From NCBI GenBank assembly GCA_022510815.1, contig JAFLST010000022.1, forward strand, positions 1-49,005: a DNA stretch of 49,005 nucleotides, in the 5' to 3' direction. A program made the translations under genes and the position numbers. The notes beneath the pieces are model-generated. The model was not told where the DNA came from and did no database searches. It saw nothing but the letters and a program-made list of their open reading frames with translations. Within the stretch, counting starts at the first letter, position 1; each line of letters starts with the position of its first letter. The DNA comes from Christensenellaceae bacterium. GTDB lineage: Bacteria > Bacillota > Clostridia > Christensenellales > Aristaeellaceae. Below are positions 36,721 to 44,990 of this stretch, one piece after another.

Positions 36721-38676
36721 GTGGCTGGCAGAATTCAGTTGCTTTCAGAGGAAGTCATCGGCAAGATTGCTGCCGGTGAGGTGGTTGAGCGCCCGTCTGC
36801 GGCCATCAAGGAGCTGGTGGAAAATAGCCTTGACGCCGGTGCCAGCGCGGTTACTGTGGAGATTCGCGACGGCGGCATCTCCTATTTCCGCGTGACAGAC
36901 AACGGCAGCGGTATCCGGCAGAGCGATATCCGCATGGCCTTTGAACGCCACGCCACCAGCAAGATCACCAACGCGCAGGATTTATTCGGCATCCAGACGC
37001 TGGGCTTCCGTGGCGAGGCGCTGGCCTCCATTGCGGCTGTGGCGCATGTGACCTGCACGACTCGAACCAAGGATGACCCGAGCGGCATCAAGGTGCAAAA
37101 CGACGGTGGGCAGATCACAGCCATTGAGGAAACTGCCTGTCCGGAGGGAACGACGTTTGTGGTGCGGGACCTCTTTTACAACACGCCAGTGAGGCTGAAG
37201 TTTCTTAAGAAGCCTGCGACGGAAGCCGGATTCGTTTCCGATCTTATGATGCGCCTTATTCTGTCCCGTCCCGACGTGTCGTTCCGCTATATCAGTCAGG
37301 GCAAGACGCTCTACCATTCGTCAGGGGACGGCAAGCTGGATTCGGCAGTCTTTGCCATCTACGGCAATGAGATGCTTCGCACCATGCGCAAGGTTGACGG
37401 ACATCAGGCGGGCGTGCTGCTGAGGGGCTATGTGGGTATCGGCGAGAGCGGACGCGGGAATCGTTCACACCAGTCGTTCTTTATTAACGGCAGATACATG
37501 CGCTCGAGTCTCCTGTCTTCAGCGGTGGAAGCTGCCTGCCGTGAGCGAGTGATGATTGGCAAATTTCCTTCGTGCGTGCTGCACCTGACAATGCCCTATG
37601 AAACTGTTGATGTTAACGTCCATCCCAACAAGCTCGAAGTACGCTTTCAGAACGAGGCTGCGGTCGTGGAGGCTGTGGAGGCCATCATCCGCGACGCAAT
37701 TGCTGACCGGGACGCTCTGGAGAAGCCTGCGCAGTTGCGGTTGACGCCAGAACCACCGGCAACGCCCGTGAAGGTCACAAAACAGACTGTAGACGTGCAG
37801 AAACCGGAGTCGGTTTTGATGAATCAAAACCGACCAGAGATCGAGGAAGCACCGAAGATTCAGGCAATACCTGCTGCACCGATTCAGGAATTTTTGCCTG
37901 ACTTCTCTCCCATATCAAGCAAGCCGACGCTCCGGGAAAGCGCTCCTGTGCTTAGCGGCTTTATGCGGACGGTTCCGTTGGTTCCGGAACCTGCGGCGCC
38001 GCCAGAACCGACTCGAATCAGACAGATTGCTGCTGAGAAGCCCCACAGGATTGAAAAGACGGAGAAGTCCGAGCAGGTTGCGTCCTTCCTGCCTGAGGCA
38101 CAGAAGCCGCTGCGGCTGATCGGCGTCGTCTTCAATACCTTCATTCTTGTGGAGTATGATGACAACCTGCTGATGATTGACCAGCATGCTGTTCATGAGC
38201 GGCTGCTGTTTGACCGATTCATGCAGGCCGTTGATCAGCATCGCTGCGGGCAGGAGCTGCTTATTCCCATGATCGTCTCAGTGACGCGCAGGGAGCAGGC
38301 GCTGCTGTCAGAGCATTGCGAGCTGCTGGAGAGCATCGGACTGACGGTGGAACCCTTCGGCGATACAGAGGTGTCCATACGCACCATTCCGATGATTCTC
38401 GGCGAGCCGCAGACGCAGGATTTCCTCCATGAGGTGATGGATCAGCTGGAAAATGAGCGGGGGAGCATCACGCTTGAAAAGCGCCGTGCGTCCATTCTGC
38501 AAATGGCCTGCAAAAAGGCGGTCAAGGGCGGCGACGCGCTCTCTGACGCAGAGATCCGTGATTTGGTGACCCGGATGGTCGACGATAAGGTTACGCCGAC
38601 CTGCCCCCATGGGAGACCTCTGGTTGTTGCCCTGAGCCATCATGAGCTGGACAAGCGTTTCAAGCGCATTCAGTGA
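36721..38676 (+). CDS. mutL: DNA mismatch repair protein MutL (endonuclease-type)
   Basis: The 651-residue protein has the GHKL ATPase N-domain (IAAGEVVERPSAAIKELVEN, DNGSGI, TLGFRGEALASIAAVAHV) and, after a Pro-rich linker of about 120 residues, the dimerisation/endonuclease domain. That domain carries DQHAVHERLLFD near residue 487, ACKKAVKGGDAL and CPHGRP near 628, motifs of the nicking MutL found in bacteria without MutH. In the DQHA(X)2E(X)4E motif the last acidic residue is Asp rather than Glu. The start is GTG at 36721 with GTGAGG before it. It is followed by miaA after 9 bases. Confidence 0.97.
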   Translation: MAGRIQLLSEEVIGKIAAGEVVERPSAAIKELVENSLDAGASAVTVEIRDGGISYFRVTDNGSGIRQSDIRMAFERHATSKITNAQDLFGIQTLGFRGEALASIAAVAHVTCTTRTKDDPSGIKVQNDGGQITAIEETACPEGTTFVVRDLFYNTPVRLKFLKKPATEAGFVSDLMMRLILSRPDVSFRYISQGKTLYHSSGDGKLDSAVFAIYGNEMLRTMRKVDGHQAGVLLRGYVGIGESGRGNRSHQSFFINGRYMRSSLLSSAVEAACRERVMIGKFPSCVLHLTMPYETVDVNVHPNKLEVRFQNEAAVVEAVEAIIRDAIADRDALEKPAQLRLTPEPPATPVKVTKQTVDVQKPESVLMNQNRPEIEEAPKIQAIPAAPIQEFLPDFSPISSKPTLRESAPVLSGFMRTVPLVPEPAAPPEPTRIRQIAAEKPHRIEKTEKSEQVASFLPEAQKPLRLIGVVFNTFILVEYDDNLLMIDQHAVHERLLFDRFMQAVDQHRCGQELLIPMIVSVTRREQALLSEHCELLESIGLTVEPFGDTEVSIRTIPMILGEPQTQDFLHEVMDQLENERGSITLEKRRASILQMACKKAVKGGDALSDAEIRDLVTRMVDDKVTPTCPHGRPLVVALSHHELDKRFKRIQ

Positions 38677-38685
38677 GGAGGAATC

Positions 38686-39612
38686 ATGAAGGAAACCTGC
38701 TGGGTGCTTGCGGGGCCAACGGCCAGCGGCAAGACGGCGCTCTCGCTGCGGTTGGCACGGGAACATAACTGTGAGATTGTCTGCATGGACTCCATGCAGA
38801 TTTATCGCGGCATGGATATCGGCACTGCCAAACCCACACGCGCAGAACAGGCCCTTGTCCCGCATCATATGGTGGACGTTGCAGATCCGAGGGAGGGCTA
38901 CTCCGTCGCGCGGTATCAGGCGGATGCCGAAGCCTGTATACGGGATATTCACAGCCGGGGGCGCAGAGCGCTGCTGGTGGGCGGCACAGGATTGTATCTC
39001 CGGGCGCTGCGGCATCCCATGGCAATGGGCGATACAACAGGTGATCCGAGCTTCCGTAAGGAAATGGAAGCACTTGCTGAAACCGACGGAGGTCGGGAAC
39101 AACTGTTCGATACGCTGCAAAAAACCGACCCCGAGTCAGCCAAAGCCATTCACATGAACAACGTGCGGCGTGTGATCCGCGCGTTGGAGGTTCATCATCT
39201 GACAGGCGTGCCATTTTCGCAGCAGCCACAGATCGAAGAGGAACCGCCCTTCCGATATCGGGTGGCCAGTCTGACCATGGATCGTGAGATTTTGTATCGG
39301 CGAATCGAGCAGCGGGTGGATGACATGCTCGAGGACGGCCTTGCGGATGAGGTGCGCGGCTTGTTAGACAGTGGCGTTCCGGCAGAGGCACAGGCCATGA
39401 TGGGGCTGGGCTATAAAGAACTGATTCCCTATATCCGAGGAAAATGCCCGTTAGAGGATGCTGTTAAGGCGCTCAAGCTGGGAACGCGGCATTATGCCAA
39501 GCGCCAGCTTACATGGATGCGCCGAGAGGAAGATGTCTGCTGGGTTGACAGCTTGGCAGAAGATGCCTATGAGCAGTTGGAACGCTGGTTTACGAAAGGT
39601 GTGGAGACATGA
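38686..39612 (+). CDS. miaA: tRNA dimethylallyltransferase
   Basis: MiaA transfers the dimethylallyl group to A37 of tRNAs reading UNN codons, the substrate of MiaB. The 308 residues begin with the P-loop LAGPTASGKTALSLRLA (residues 7-23), followed by CMDSMQIYRGMDIGTAKPT, the MVDVADPREGYSVARYQ block, GGTGLYLRAL and, near the end, TRHYAKRQLTWMRRE, the tRNA-binding signature. ATG 38686 follows GAGGAGG. It overlaps the next gene by 4 bases. In Bacillus miaA is followed by hfq; none is present here. Confidence 0.97.
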   Translation: MKETCWVLAGPTASGKTALSLRLAREHNCEIVCMDSMQIYRGMDIGTAKPTRAEQALVPHHMVDVADPREGYSVARYQADAEACIRDIHSRGRRALLVGGTGLYLRALRHPMAMGDTTGDPSFRKEMEALAETDGGREQLFDTLQKTDPESAKAIHMNNVRRVIRALEVHHLTGVPFSQQPQIEEEPPFRYRVASLTMDREILYRRIEQRVDDMLEDGLADEVRGLLDSGVPAEAQAMMGLGYKELIPYIRGKCPLEDAVKALKLGTRHYAKRQLTWMRREEDVCWVDSLAEDAYEQLERWFTKGVET

Positions 39613-40853
39613 CCATTCAGGAGCGAATTGAAAGGGCTGAAGCCGGATTAATGGCGCAATTTGCGCGCATTGACGCCATGGAGGAGCTGGGTACGCGCCG
39701 TGTACTGGACGCCTTCCAGCATCATCAGGTGGCCTACCGCCATTTTGCGCCGACAACGGGCTATGGCTACGATGATGTGGGCCGGGATACACTGGAACGG
39801 ATTTTTGCGGAGCTGTTCGGTACGGAGGCTGCGATTGTCAGGCCGCAGATTGCCAGCGGCACTCATGCCATCGCGCTGTGCCTCTTTGGGCTGGTTCGGC
39901 CGGGCGAGCGCATTCTCTCCGCGACGGGAACGCCCTATGACACGCTGGAAAGCGTGATCGGCTGGGGAGATGAGACGCCGGTCGGTTCTCTTAAAGAGAT
40001 GGGTGTCACTTACGATCAGGTGCCCATGAAGGACGGACGCATTGATGTGGACGCCGTCGATCGTGCCATCACGCCGCAGACGACGCTGGTCATTGCGCAG
40101 CGCAGCCGGGGCTATGATCTTCGGCCGTCGCTGATGCCGGAGGATTTCGCGCCGCTGGCCGATATGCTGCACACGAAGCATCCGGGTATCCGGCTGATGG
40201 TAGACAACTGCTATGGTGAGTTTGTCTGCGAGAAGGAGCCAAGTCATTATGGCGCGGATGTATGCGTCGGAAGCCTGATCAAGAATCCCGGCGGCGGACT
40301 TGCGCCGACTGGCGGGTATGTCGTTGGCACGGAGGAGGCGATCACTCGCATCGCGTACCGTCTGACGGCGCCCGGGATCGGTCTTGAGGTCGGCTCCTAC
40401 GCGGCGAGCTACCAGCCTTTTTATCAGGGGCTGTTCATGGCGCCGCACACAGTGGCGCAGGCGCTGAAGACGGCATGCCTGACGGCTCGCGTTTTTGAGG
40501 AGCTTGGCATGAATACAACGCCGCCCGCAGATACGCCGCGCGCGGACATTATTCAGGCGATTGAGCTCCAAACGCCTGAGCGCGTCGTGGCCTTCTGCCA
40601 AGGGATTCAAATGGCATCGCCGGTCGATTCTATGGCGCTGCCGGAGCCTTGGGATATGCCGGGATATGCCAATCAGGTGGTCATGGCGGCAGGAACCTTT
40701 GTCTCAGGAGCGTCAGTTGAGCTAAGCGCAGACGCTCCGATGCGCGAGCCCTATGCGGTCTACATGCAGGGAGGACTGACCTATGCCCATGGCAGAATTG
40801 CGCTGGCGCAGGCTCTCCAGCGGATGGCCGAGCAGGGGGCACTGATGATTTGA
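39609..40853 (+). CDS. ynbB: Methionine gamma-lyase family PLP protein (YnbB-like)
   Basis: The 414-residue protein belongs to the PLP-dependent aminotransferase fold group named 'methionine gamma-lyase family' or aluminium resistance protein. Features are DAFQHHQVAYRHFAPTTGYG near residue 34, RPQIASGTHAIALCLFGL near 78, and the likely PLP lysine in VGSLIKNPGGGLAPTGG near 236. The usual role is uncertain; some members are called cystathionine beta-lyase-like. It starts inside the last codons of miaA (ATGA overlap), as ynbB lies near miaA in Bacillus. No hfq intervenes. Confidence 0.92.
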   Translation: MTIQERIERAEAGLMAQFARIDAMEELGTRRVLDAFQHHQVAYRHFAPTTGYGYDDVGRDTLERIFAELFGTEAAIVRPQIASGTHAIALCLFGLVRPGERILSATGTPYDTLESVIGWGDETPVGSLKEMGVTYDQVPMKDGRIDVDAVDRAITPQTTLVIAQRSRGYDLRPSLMPEDFAPLADMLHTKHPGIRLMVDNCYGEFVCEKEPSHYGADVCVGSLIKNPGGGLAPTGGYVVGTEEAITRIAYRLTAPGIGLEVGSYAASYQPFYQGLFMAPHTVAQALKTACLTARVFEELGMNTTPPADTPRADIIQAIELQTPERVVAFCQGIQMASPVDSMALPEPWDMPGYANQVVMAAGTFVSGASVELSADAPMREPYAVYMQGGLTYAHGRIALAQALQRMAEQGALMI

Positions 40854-40854
40854 T

Positions 40855-40869
40855 CGATATGTGATATCG
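40855..40869. promoter_or_regulatory. Palindrome upstream of the spoIVF-like operon
   Basis: CGATAT-GTG-ATATCG is a perfect 6-base inverted repeat with a 3-base centre, located right after the ynbB stop codon and about 75 bases before the spoIVFA-like start. It may be an operator. Part of it (GTGATATC) resembles a sigma-E -35 element, but no matching -10 box was found at the right spacing. Confidence 0.4.
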
Positions 40870-40897
40870 GTCGGATCAGACCAAAGTCTCCAACATA

Positions 40898-40939
40898 ACC
40901 CCTTCTTCTTCCGCATAAGCTGGCGGCAGAGGAAGGGGT
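40898..40939 (+). promoter_or_regulatory. Hairpin sequestering the ribosome site of the spoIVFA-like gene
   Basis: ACCCCTTC (40898-40905) pairs perfectly with GAAGGGGT (40932-40939); an inner CCGC/GCGG helix can form as well. The right arm is the Shine-Dalgarno sequence of the gene starting at 40946, so translation would be inhibited while the hairpin is closed. Without a T-run it is not a terminator. Confidence 0.55.
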
Positions 40940-40945
40940 GTTTCT

Positions 40946-41614
40946 ATGCCTGAGATTAAGCAGGGAGAGACGCGTACTGGGAGTTTTCATACACGGGAGA
41001 AGAGGCTGACGGAGCAGCAGGCAGTCATTGAATGGCAGGAGCTCCCCAAGAGGAAAACGGGTGAGCATCTGATGCGCAATCTTGCGACGGCCTCCGCGCT
41101 GGTGCTATGCGCGGTCGCACTTCGGCAAGGCGCGCTGCCCGGCACCAGCTCCACAGTCGACGCGGTCATGACTGCGGTAACAGACAACACCTTGCTGGAC
41201 GACACACTTGGCAGGCTGTCTTTTGTCAGCTCGCTGTTCCCGGAAGCGACGCTTGTGTTCGGTGAGCAGACCTACCCTGAACTGGCGATGCCGGTAAGCG
41301 GCGGTACCGTTGTCCATGCGTGGTCTGAAGCTGAACCGTATACCACATGGCGCTCCGATGCCCGTACAGTCACTTCTTCCATGGATGGCGAGATCATTGG
41401 CGTCTATCATGGCGAAGGCGAGGAGCTGCTGGTGCAGGTGATGGCGGAGGATGGACTGGCCTGCCTGTACGGCAACCTTGCCGAGGTTCGTGTGGCTATG
41501 GGCGATGCGGTCCAGACGGGCGACGTTTTGGGCACGGTGATGACTGGCGCGGATTGCGTGATGGAGCTGCGGCGAGACGGCATCAGCATTGATCCGACGA
41601 CGATGCTGCCATGA
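40946..41614 (+). CDS. SpoIVFA-like protein with degenerate LytM (M23) domain
   Basis: The 222-residue protein has a basic cytoplasmic N-terminus, one transmembrane segment (LATASALVLCAVALRQG, about residues 47-63) and an outer C-terminal domain related to M23/LytM peptidases (DGEIIGVYHGEGEELLVQVM, LACLYGNLAEVRVAMGDAVQ, GDVLGTVM). The usual zinc ligands HxxxD and HxH are absent, as in SpoIVFA, which is not an enzyme but holds SpoIVFB inactive until signalled from the forespore. Overlap by 4 bases with the SpoIVFB-like gene supports this identity. The ribosome site lies in a hairpin. Confidence 0.78.
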   Translation: MPEIKQGETRTGSFHTREKRLTEQQAVIEWQELPKRKTGEHLMRNLATASALVLCAVALRQGALPGTSSTVDAVMTAVTDNTLLDDTLGRLSFVSSLFPEATLVFGEQTYPELAMPVSGGTVVHAWSEAEPYTTWRSDARTVTSSMDGEIIGVYHGEGEELLVQVMAEDGLACLYGNLAEVRVAMGDAVQTGDVLGTVMTGADCVMELRRDGISIDPTTMLP

Positions 41615-42489
41615 GGTGGCGGCTGTTCCGGCTGGGTGGTACGACAGTGTGGCTGCATCCGGCGGCGCTGGTCCTGGCAGCTTATATGACGGCGGTCGGT
41701 TTTGGCAATCTGCTGGTGGTCGGCTTTATCTCCATCCTGCTTCATGAGGGGGCCCACGCGCTGATGTCTGCCTGCTTCGGGAAGGCGCCGGAGGACGTTG
41801 AGATTACGCCGCTGGGGGCTTTGATGCGGCTGGAGGATGACGAGGCGCTGTCCCTGTCCAAGCGGCTGCTGGTGCTGATGGCGGGGCCTGTTATGACGCT
41901 GCTGCTGTGCTATCTGGCGCTGTTTCTGACGCAGGCAGGATGGCTTCCATGGGGAGCAGGCCGTCAGTTTTTCCTCTGCAACGCGGCGATTCTGTTTGTC
42001 AACTTGCTTCCGGCGCTTCCGCTGGATGGCGGCCGACTTCTGGCTATGGGATTGTCGTGTCTTCTGCGACGCGAAACTGTTCAGACGGTCATGCGTGCCA
42101 TTGGCACAGCGCTGGGGCTTATTTGCGTAGTGCTTAATCTGTGGCTGTCGTGGTCTTCCGGCGGCTGGAACCTGTCGCTGGCGGCGGCGGGGTGCTTTCT
42201 GATGTACAGCGCGGCGCGATCGACAACCACCCATGCTATGGCGGAATTGCGGGACTTCATGGACAGAAAATCACGCTTGGAGAGCTGTGGCTCGATGCCC
42301 TGCCGCTGGGTCACGCTGTCAGGCGACGCGCAGCTGAGACAGGCTGTGCGATGCCTGCATCCGAGGCGCCATACGATGTTCTGCGTTGTCCGGGACGGCA
42401 CGGCTGATCACCGCGGCTTTCTGTCGGAACAGGCGGTTATCGCTGCGTATCTGGACGATCCGTCCCGCGCTGCGGGCGAGCTGCTTTGA
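41611..42489 (+). CDS. spoIVFB: SpoIVFB-like site-2 protease (M50 family)
   Basis: SpoIVFB is the intramembrane metalloprotease that removes the propeptide of pro-sigma-K in the mother cell. The 292-residue protein has about six membrane helices, the zinc motif HEGAH at residues 45-49 (Glu46 catalytic), and NLLPALPLDGGRLLAMG near 131-147 with the third ligand Asp. The C-terminal 80 residues (SMPCRWVTLSGDAQLRQAV, HTMFCVVRDG) look like the CBS-type regulatory domain that binds ATP in SpoIVFB. It directly follows the SpoIVFA-like gene. It is the last gene of this chain; feo has its own promoter. Confidence 0.88.
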   Translation: MRWRLFRLGGTTVWLHPAALVLAAYMTAVGFGNLLVVGFISILLHEGAHALMSACFGKAPEDVEITPLGALMRLEDDEALSLSKRLLVLMAGPVMTLLLCYLALFLTQAGWLPWGAGRQFFLCNAAILFVNLLPALPLDGGRLLAMGLSCLLRRETVQTVMRAIGTALGLICVVLNLWLSWSSGGWNLSLAAAGCFLMYSAARSTTTHAMAELRDFMDRKSRLESCGSMPCRWVTLSGDAQLRQAVRCLHPRRHTMFCVVRDGTADHRGFLSEQAVIAAYLDDPSRAAGELL

Positions 42490-42528
42490 CATGCACGAAT
42501 GTTGCCGAAACATGCCCACATTTGCCGA

Positions 42529-42557
42529 TTGACAGAACAGGTTAGCCGTGCTATCTT
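42529..42557 (+). promoter_or_regulatory. Sigma-A promoter for feoAB
   Basis: A perfect TTGACA (42529-42534), a 17-base spacer and TATCTT (42552-42557). The start would be near 42564, about 42 bases before the feoA GTG at 42606. Confidence 0.75.
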
Positions 42558-42588
42558 ATCCATGCACATAAAGTTAGCGATCATTAAC
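42540..42588. promoter_or_regulatory. Candidate metal-regulator operators at feoAB
   Basis: TTAGC-CGT-GCTAT (42542-42554) is an imperfect palindrome lying between and over the -35/-10 boxes; its left half, AGGTTAGCC, resembles one half of the DtxR/IdeR operator. A second element, GTTA-N8-TAAC (42573-42588), lies in the leader. Both contain GTTAGC, 32 bases apart (three helical turns). Repression by an iron-sensing DtxR- or Fur-type protein is expected for feo genes, but the regulator is not visible here. Confidence 0.45.
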
Positions 42589-42605
42589 ACAAAGGAGCGA
42601 TTCGC

Positions 42606-42854
42606 GTGGCCAGAGAGAACATCGCGCAGCTTGAGCCCGGGGAGAGCGGTATCGTCGACGTGGTTGGCGGCGAGGGCGCGCTGCACCGGCATCTGCTGGA
42701 CATGGGTCTGACCCCCGGCGTGAAGGTCACGCTGATCCGTACCGCGCCGCTGGGCGATCCGCTCGAGATTCACCTGCGCGGCTATGCGCTGACCCTGCGC
42801 AAGGATGACGCAGCCTGCATCACCCTGCGGGACGAGGAGGCGGGCAAGGCATGA
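42606..42854 (+). CDS. feoA: Ferrous iron transport protein A
   Basis: FeoA is a small SH3-like protein that works with FeoB. The 82 residues show the family core: LEPGESGIVDVVGGEGAL, HRHLLDMGLTPGVKVTLIRT and APLGDPLEIHLRGYALTLRK. The start is a GTG at 42606 with AAGGAG 8 bases upstream. Its stop overlaps the feoB ATG by 4 bases. The gene pair is the standard two-gene form without feoC. Confidence 0.95.
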   Translation: MARENIAQLEPGESGIVDVVGGEGALHRHLLDMGLTPGVKVTLIRTAPLGDPLEIHLRGYALTLRKDDAACITLRDEEAGKA

Positions 42855-44950
42855 GCATTCGCTACACCTTTGCGCTGGCTGGCAATCAGAACAGCGGCAA
42901 GACAACGCTGTTCAACGTGCTCACCGGCGCCAACCAGCATGTCGGCAACTGGCCCGGCGTGACCGTCGAGCAGAAGACAGGCCTTCTTATTCATCACCAT
43001 CACGGCGAGGATACCCACTTCGGACAGCCGTCGCTCTTCGGCAAACGCCGCGCAGACAAGGAAGAGAACCGCGACGTTCAGATTGTCGATTTGCCCGGCA
43101 TCTATTCGCTCAGCCCCTATTCGATGGAGGAGATCGTCAGCCGCAATTTCATCACGCTGGAAAAGCCGGATGTGGTCATCAACATTGTCGACGCGACCAA
43201 TCTGGAGCGCAACCTGTACCTGACGATGCAGCTCCTGCAGCTCGGCACGCCGATGGTCATCGCGCTCAACATGATGGACGAGGTTCGTGCGCACGGCGAT
43301 GTGATCCACACAGATATCCTCGAAAAGGAGCTGGGCGTGCCGGTCGTAAGCATCTGCGCGCGCAAGGGCGAGGGCATTGACGAGCTGGTGCGCCTGTCGG
43401 TGAAGGCCGCCGAGGAAAAGCGCAAGACACCGCCGCTGGATATCTGTACCGGCGCGGCCCACAAGGCGCTGCACGCTATCACGCATCTGGCGGAGCCCAA
43501 GGCACAGGCTGTCGGCCTGAGCCCCCGTTACGCGGCGACGAAGCTCTTTGAGGGCGACGAGCCGATGCAGCAGCTTCTGGGCCTGTCGGATGACGAACTG
43601 CATGTGATTGACGAGATTCTCGTGGAAGCGGAGACGGCCGTCGGCATGGAGCGGGCGGCGATCATGGCGGACCTGCGATATCAATACATTGAACGCGCGC
43701 TGAAGAAGGCGGTCGTCCGTAAGAGTGAAACGGAAGGGGAGTCGCTCTCTGACCGCATTGACAAGGTCATGGCGCATCCGGTTCTTGCGATCCCGATGTT
43801 CCTGTGCGCGATGCTGCTGGTGTTCTGGGTGACCTTCGGTCCTATCGGTACATGGGTGGCTGACGGTTTCGCGGCGCTGGTGGACAGCGCGATCGCTGCC
43901 ATTGGCGACGGGCTTGCAGCCGCGAATGTGGCATATTGGCTGCAGGATCTGATGGTGAACGGCGTGCTGACCGGCGTGGGCAGCGTGCTGTCCTTCATGC
44001 CGACGATCGTGATCCTGTTCATGTGCCTGTCGATCCTTGAGGACAGCGGCTACATGGCCCGCGCGGCCTTCCTGATGGACAAACCCCTGCGCAAGATCGG
44101 ACTCAACGGGCGCTCCTTCATCCCGATGATGATGGGCTTTGGATGCACGGTGCCCGCGGCGATGGCGGCCCGCAGCATGTCCAGCAGGCGCGACAGGCGC
44201 TTCACCATTCTGCTCACACCCTTCATGTCCTGCGGCGCGAAGGTGCCGGTGTACGCGCTGTTTGCCAGGGCTTTTTTCCACGACAACCTCGTGATGGTGA
44301 TGACGGCGCTCTATGTGGGAGGCATTCTGGTGGCCATCGCGGCGGGTGCTGTCATGAAGCATGTGCTCTTTCATGGCGACGCGGCGCCCTTTATCATGGA
44401 GCTGCCTGCCTACCGCCTGCCTACGCCCCGCAACGTCCTGCGCACCATGTGGGACAAGGCCAAGGACTTCATTCAGAAGGCTTTCACAGTGATTTTCCTC
44501 GCGACACTGGCCGTTTGGTTCCTGCAGTCCTTCACGATCCGATTCGATATGGCGGAGACGGTGCAGGAGAGCATCCTTGGCGGGGTGGCTGGTTTCATCG
44601 CTCCGATATTCGCGCCCTGCGGCTTTGCGTCGGTCGAGGCAGCCACGGCGGTGCTGACGGGCATTATGGCCAAAGAGAGCGTCGTGAGCACGCTGGCGGT
44701 GCTGGCGGGCGTGGATGTGGAGTCGACGGCTATGCTCAATGCCCTGCGCGGAGTGTTCCCGTCGACTGCCGCGGCGATGGCTTTCCTGACCTTTGTGCTG
44801 CTCTACATGCCCTGCATCGCGGCTTTCGCGTCCATTAAGCGCGAGCTCGAGAGCAGACGCTGGGCGGTGCTGGCCGTGTTGGGACAGACGGGGCTGGCAT
44901 GGCTCTGCGCGACGGTGGTCTATCAGCTTGGTATGCTGCTGGGACTGTAA
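42851..44950 (+). CDS. feoB: Ferrous iron transport protein B (GTPase-coupled permease)
   Basis: FeoB imports Fe(II). The 699-residue protein has the N-terminal G domain: G1 GNQNSGKT (residues 11-18), the G2-region HVGNWPGVTVEQKTG, G3 DLPGIYSLSPYS and G4 NMMD. A helical spacer and the membrane part follow, with the two Gate motifs marked by MMGFGCTVPAAMAAR and APCGFASVEAATAVL. A histidine-rich stretch (LLIHHHHGEDTHFGQ) in the G domain between G2 and G3 is unusual and might bind metal. Only a terminator and a decayed gene follow. Confidence 0.97.
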   Translation: MSIRYTFALAGNQNSGKTTLFNVLTGANQHVGNWPGVTVEQKTGLLIHHHHGEDTHFGQPSLFGKRRADKEENRDVQIVDLPGIYSLSPYSMEEIVSRNFITLEKPDVVINIVDATNLERNLYLTMQLLQLGTPMVIALNMMDEVRAHGDVIHTDILEKELGVPVVSICARKGEGIDELVRLSVKAAEEKRKTPPLDICTGAAHKALHAITHLAEPKAQAVGLSPRYAATKLFEGDEPMQQLLGLSDDELHVIDEILVEAETAVGMERAAIMADLRYQYIERALKKAVVRKSETEGESLSDRIDKVMAHPVLAIPMFLCAMLLVFWVTFGPIGTWVADGFAALVDSAIAAIGDGLAAANVAYWLQDLMVNGVLTGVGSVLSFMPTIVILFMCLSILEDSGYMARAAFLMDKPLRKIGLNGRSFIPMMMGFGCTVPAAMAARSMSSRRDRRFTILLTPFMSCGAKVPVYALFARAFFHDNLVMVMTALYVGGILVAIAAGAVMKHVLFHGDAAPFIMELPAYRLPTPRNVLRTMWDKAKDFIQKAFTVIFLATLAVWFLQSFTIRFDMAETVQESILGGVAGFIAPIFAPCGFASVEAATAVLTGIMAKESVVSTLAVLAGVDVESTAMLNALRGVFPSTAAAMAFLTFVLLYMPCIAAFASIKRELESRRWAVLAVLGQTGLAWLCATVVYQLGMLLGL

Positions 44951-44955
44951 AATGC

Positions 44956-44990
44956 AAAAGGAGTTTGACATGCTGTCAAGCTCCTTTTCT
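44956..44990 (+). terminator. Intrinsic terminator after feoB
   Basis: AAAAGGAG-TTTGACA (44956-44970) pairs with TGTCAAG-CTCCTTTT (44974-44988) around the loop TGC, with a single T-G wobble, giving a 15-base stem with a T-rich end. It overlaps the very end of the minus-strand relic gene. Confidence 0.88.

Noticed and set aside
42782-44971. A 729-codon open frame on the minus strand, antisense to feoB
   Set aside because: feoB is certain on the other strand; the antisense translation is low-complexity, rich in His, Arg and Gln, and matches nothing I know.
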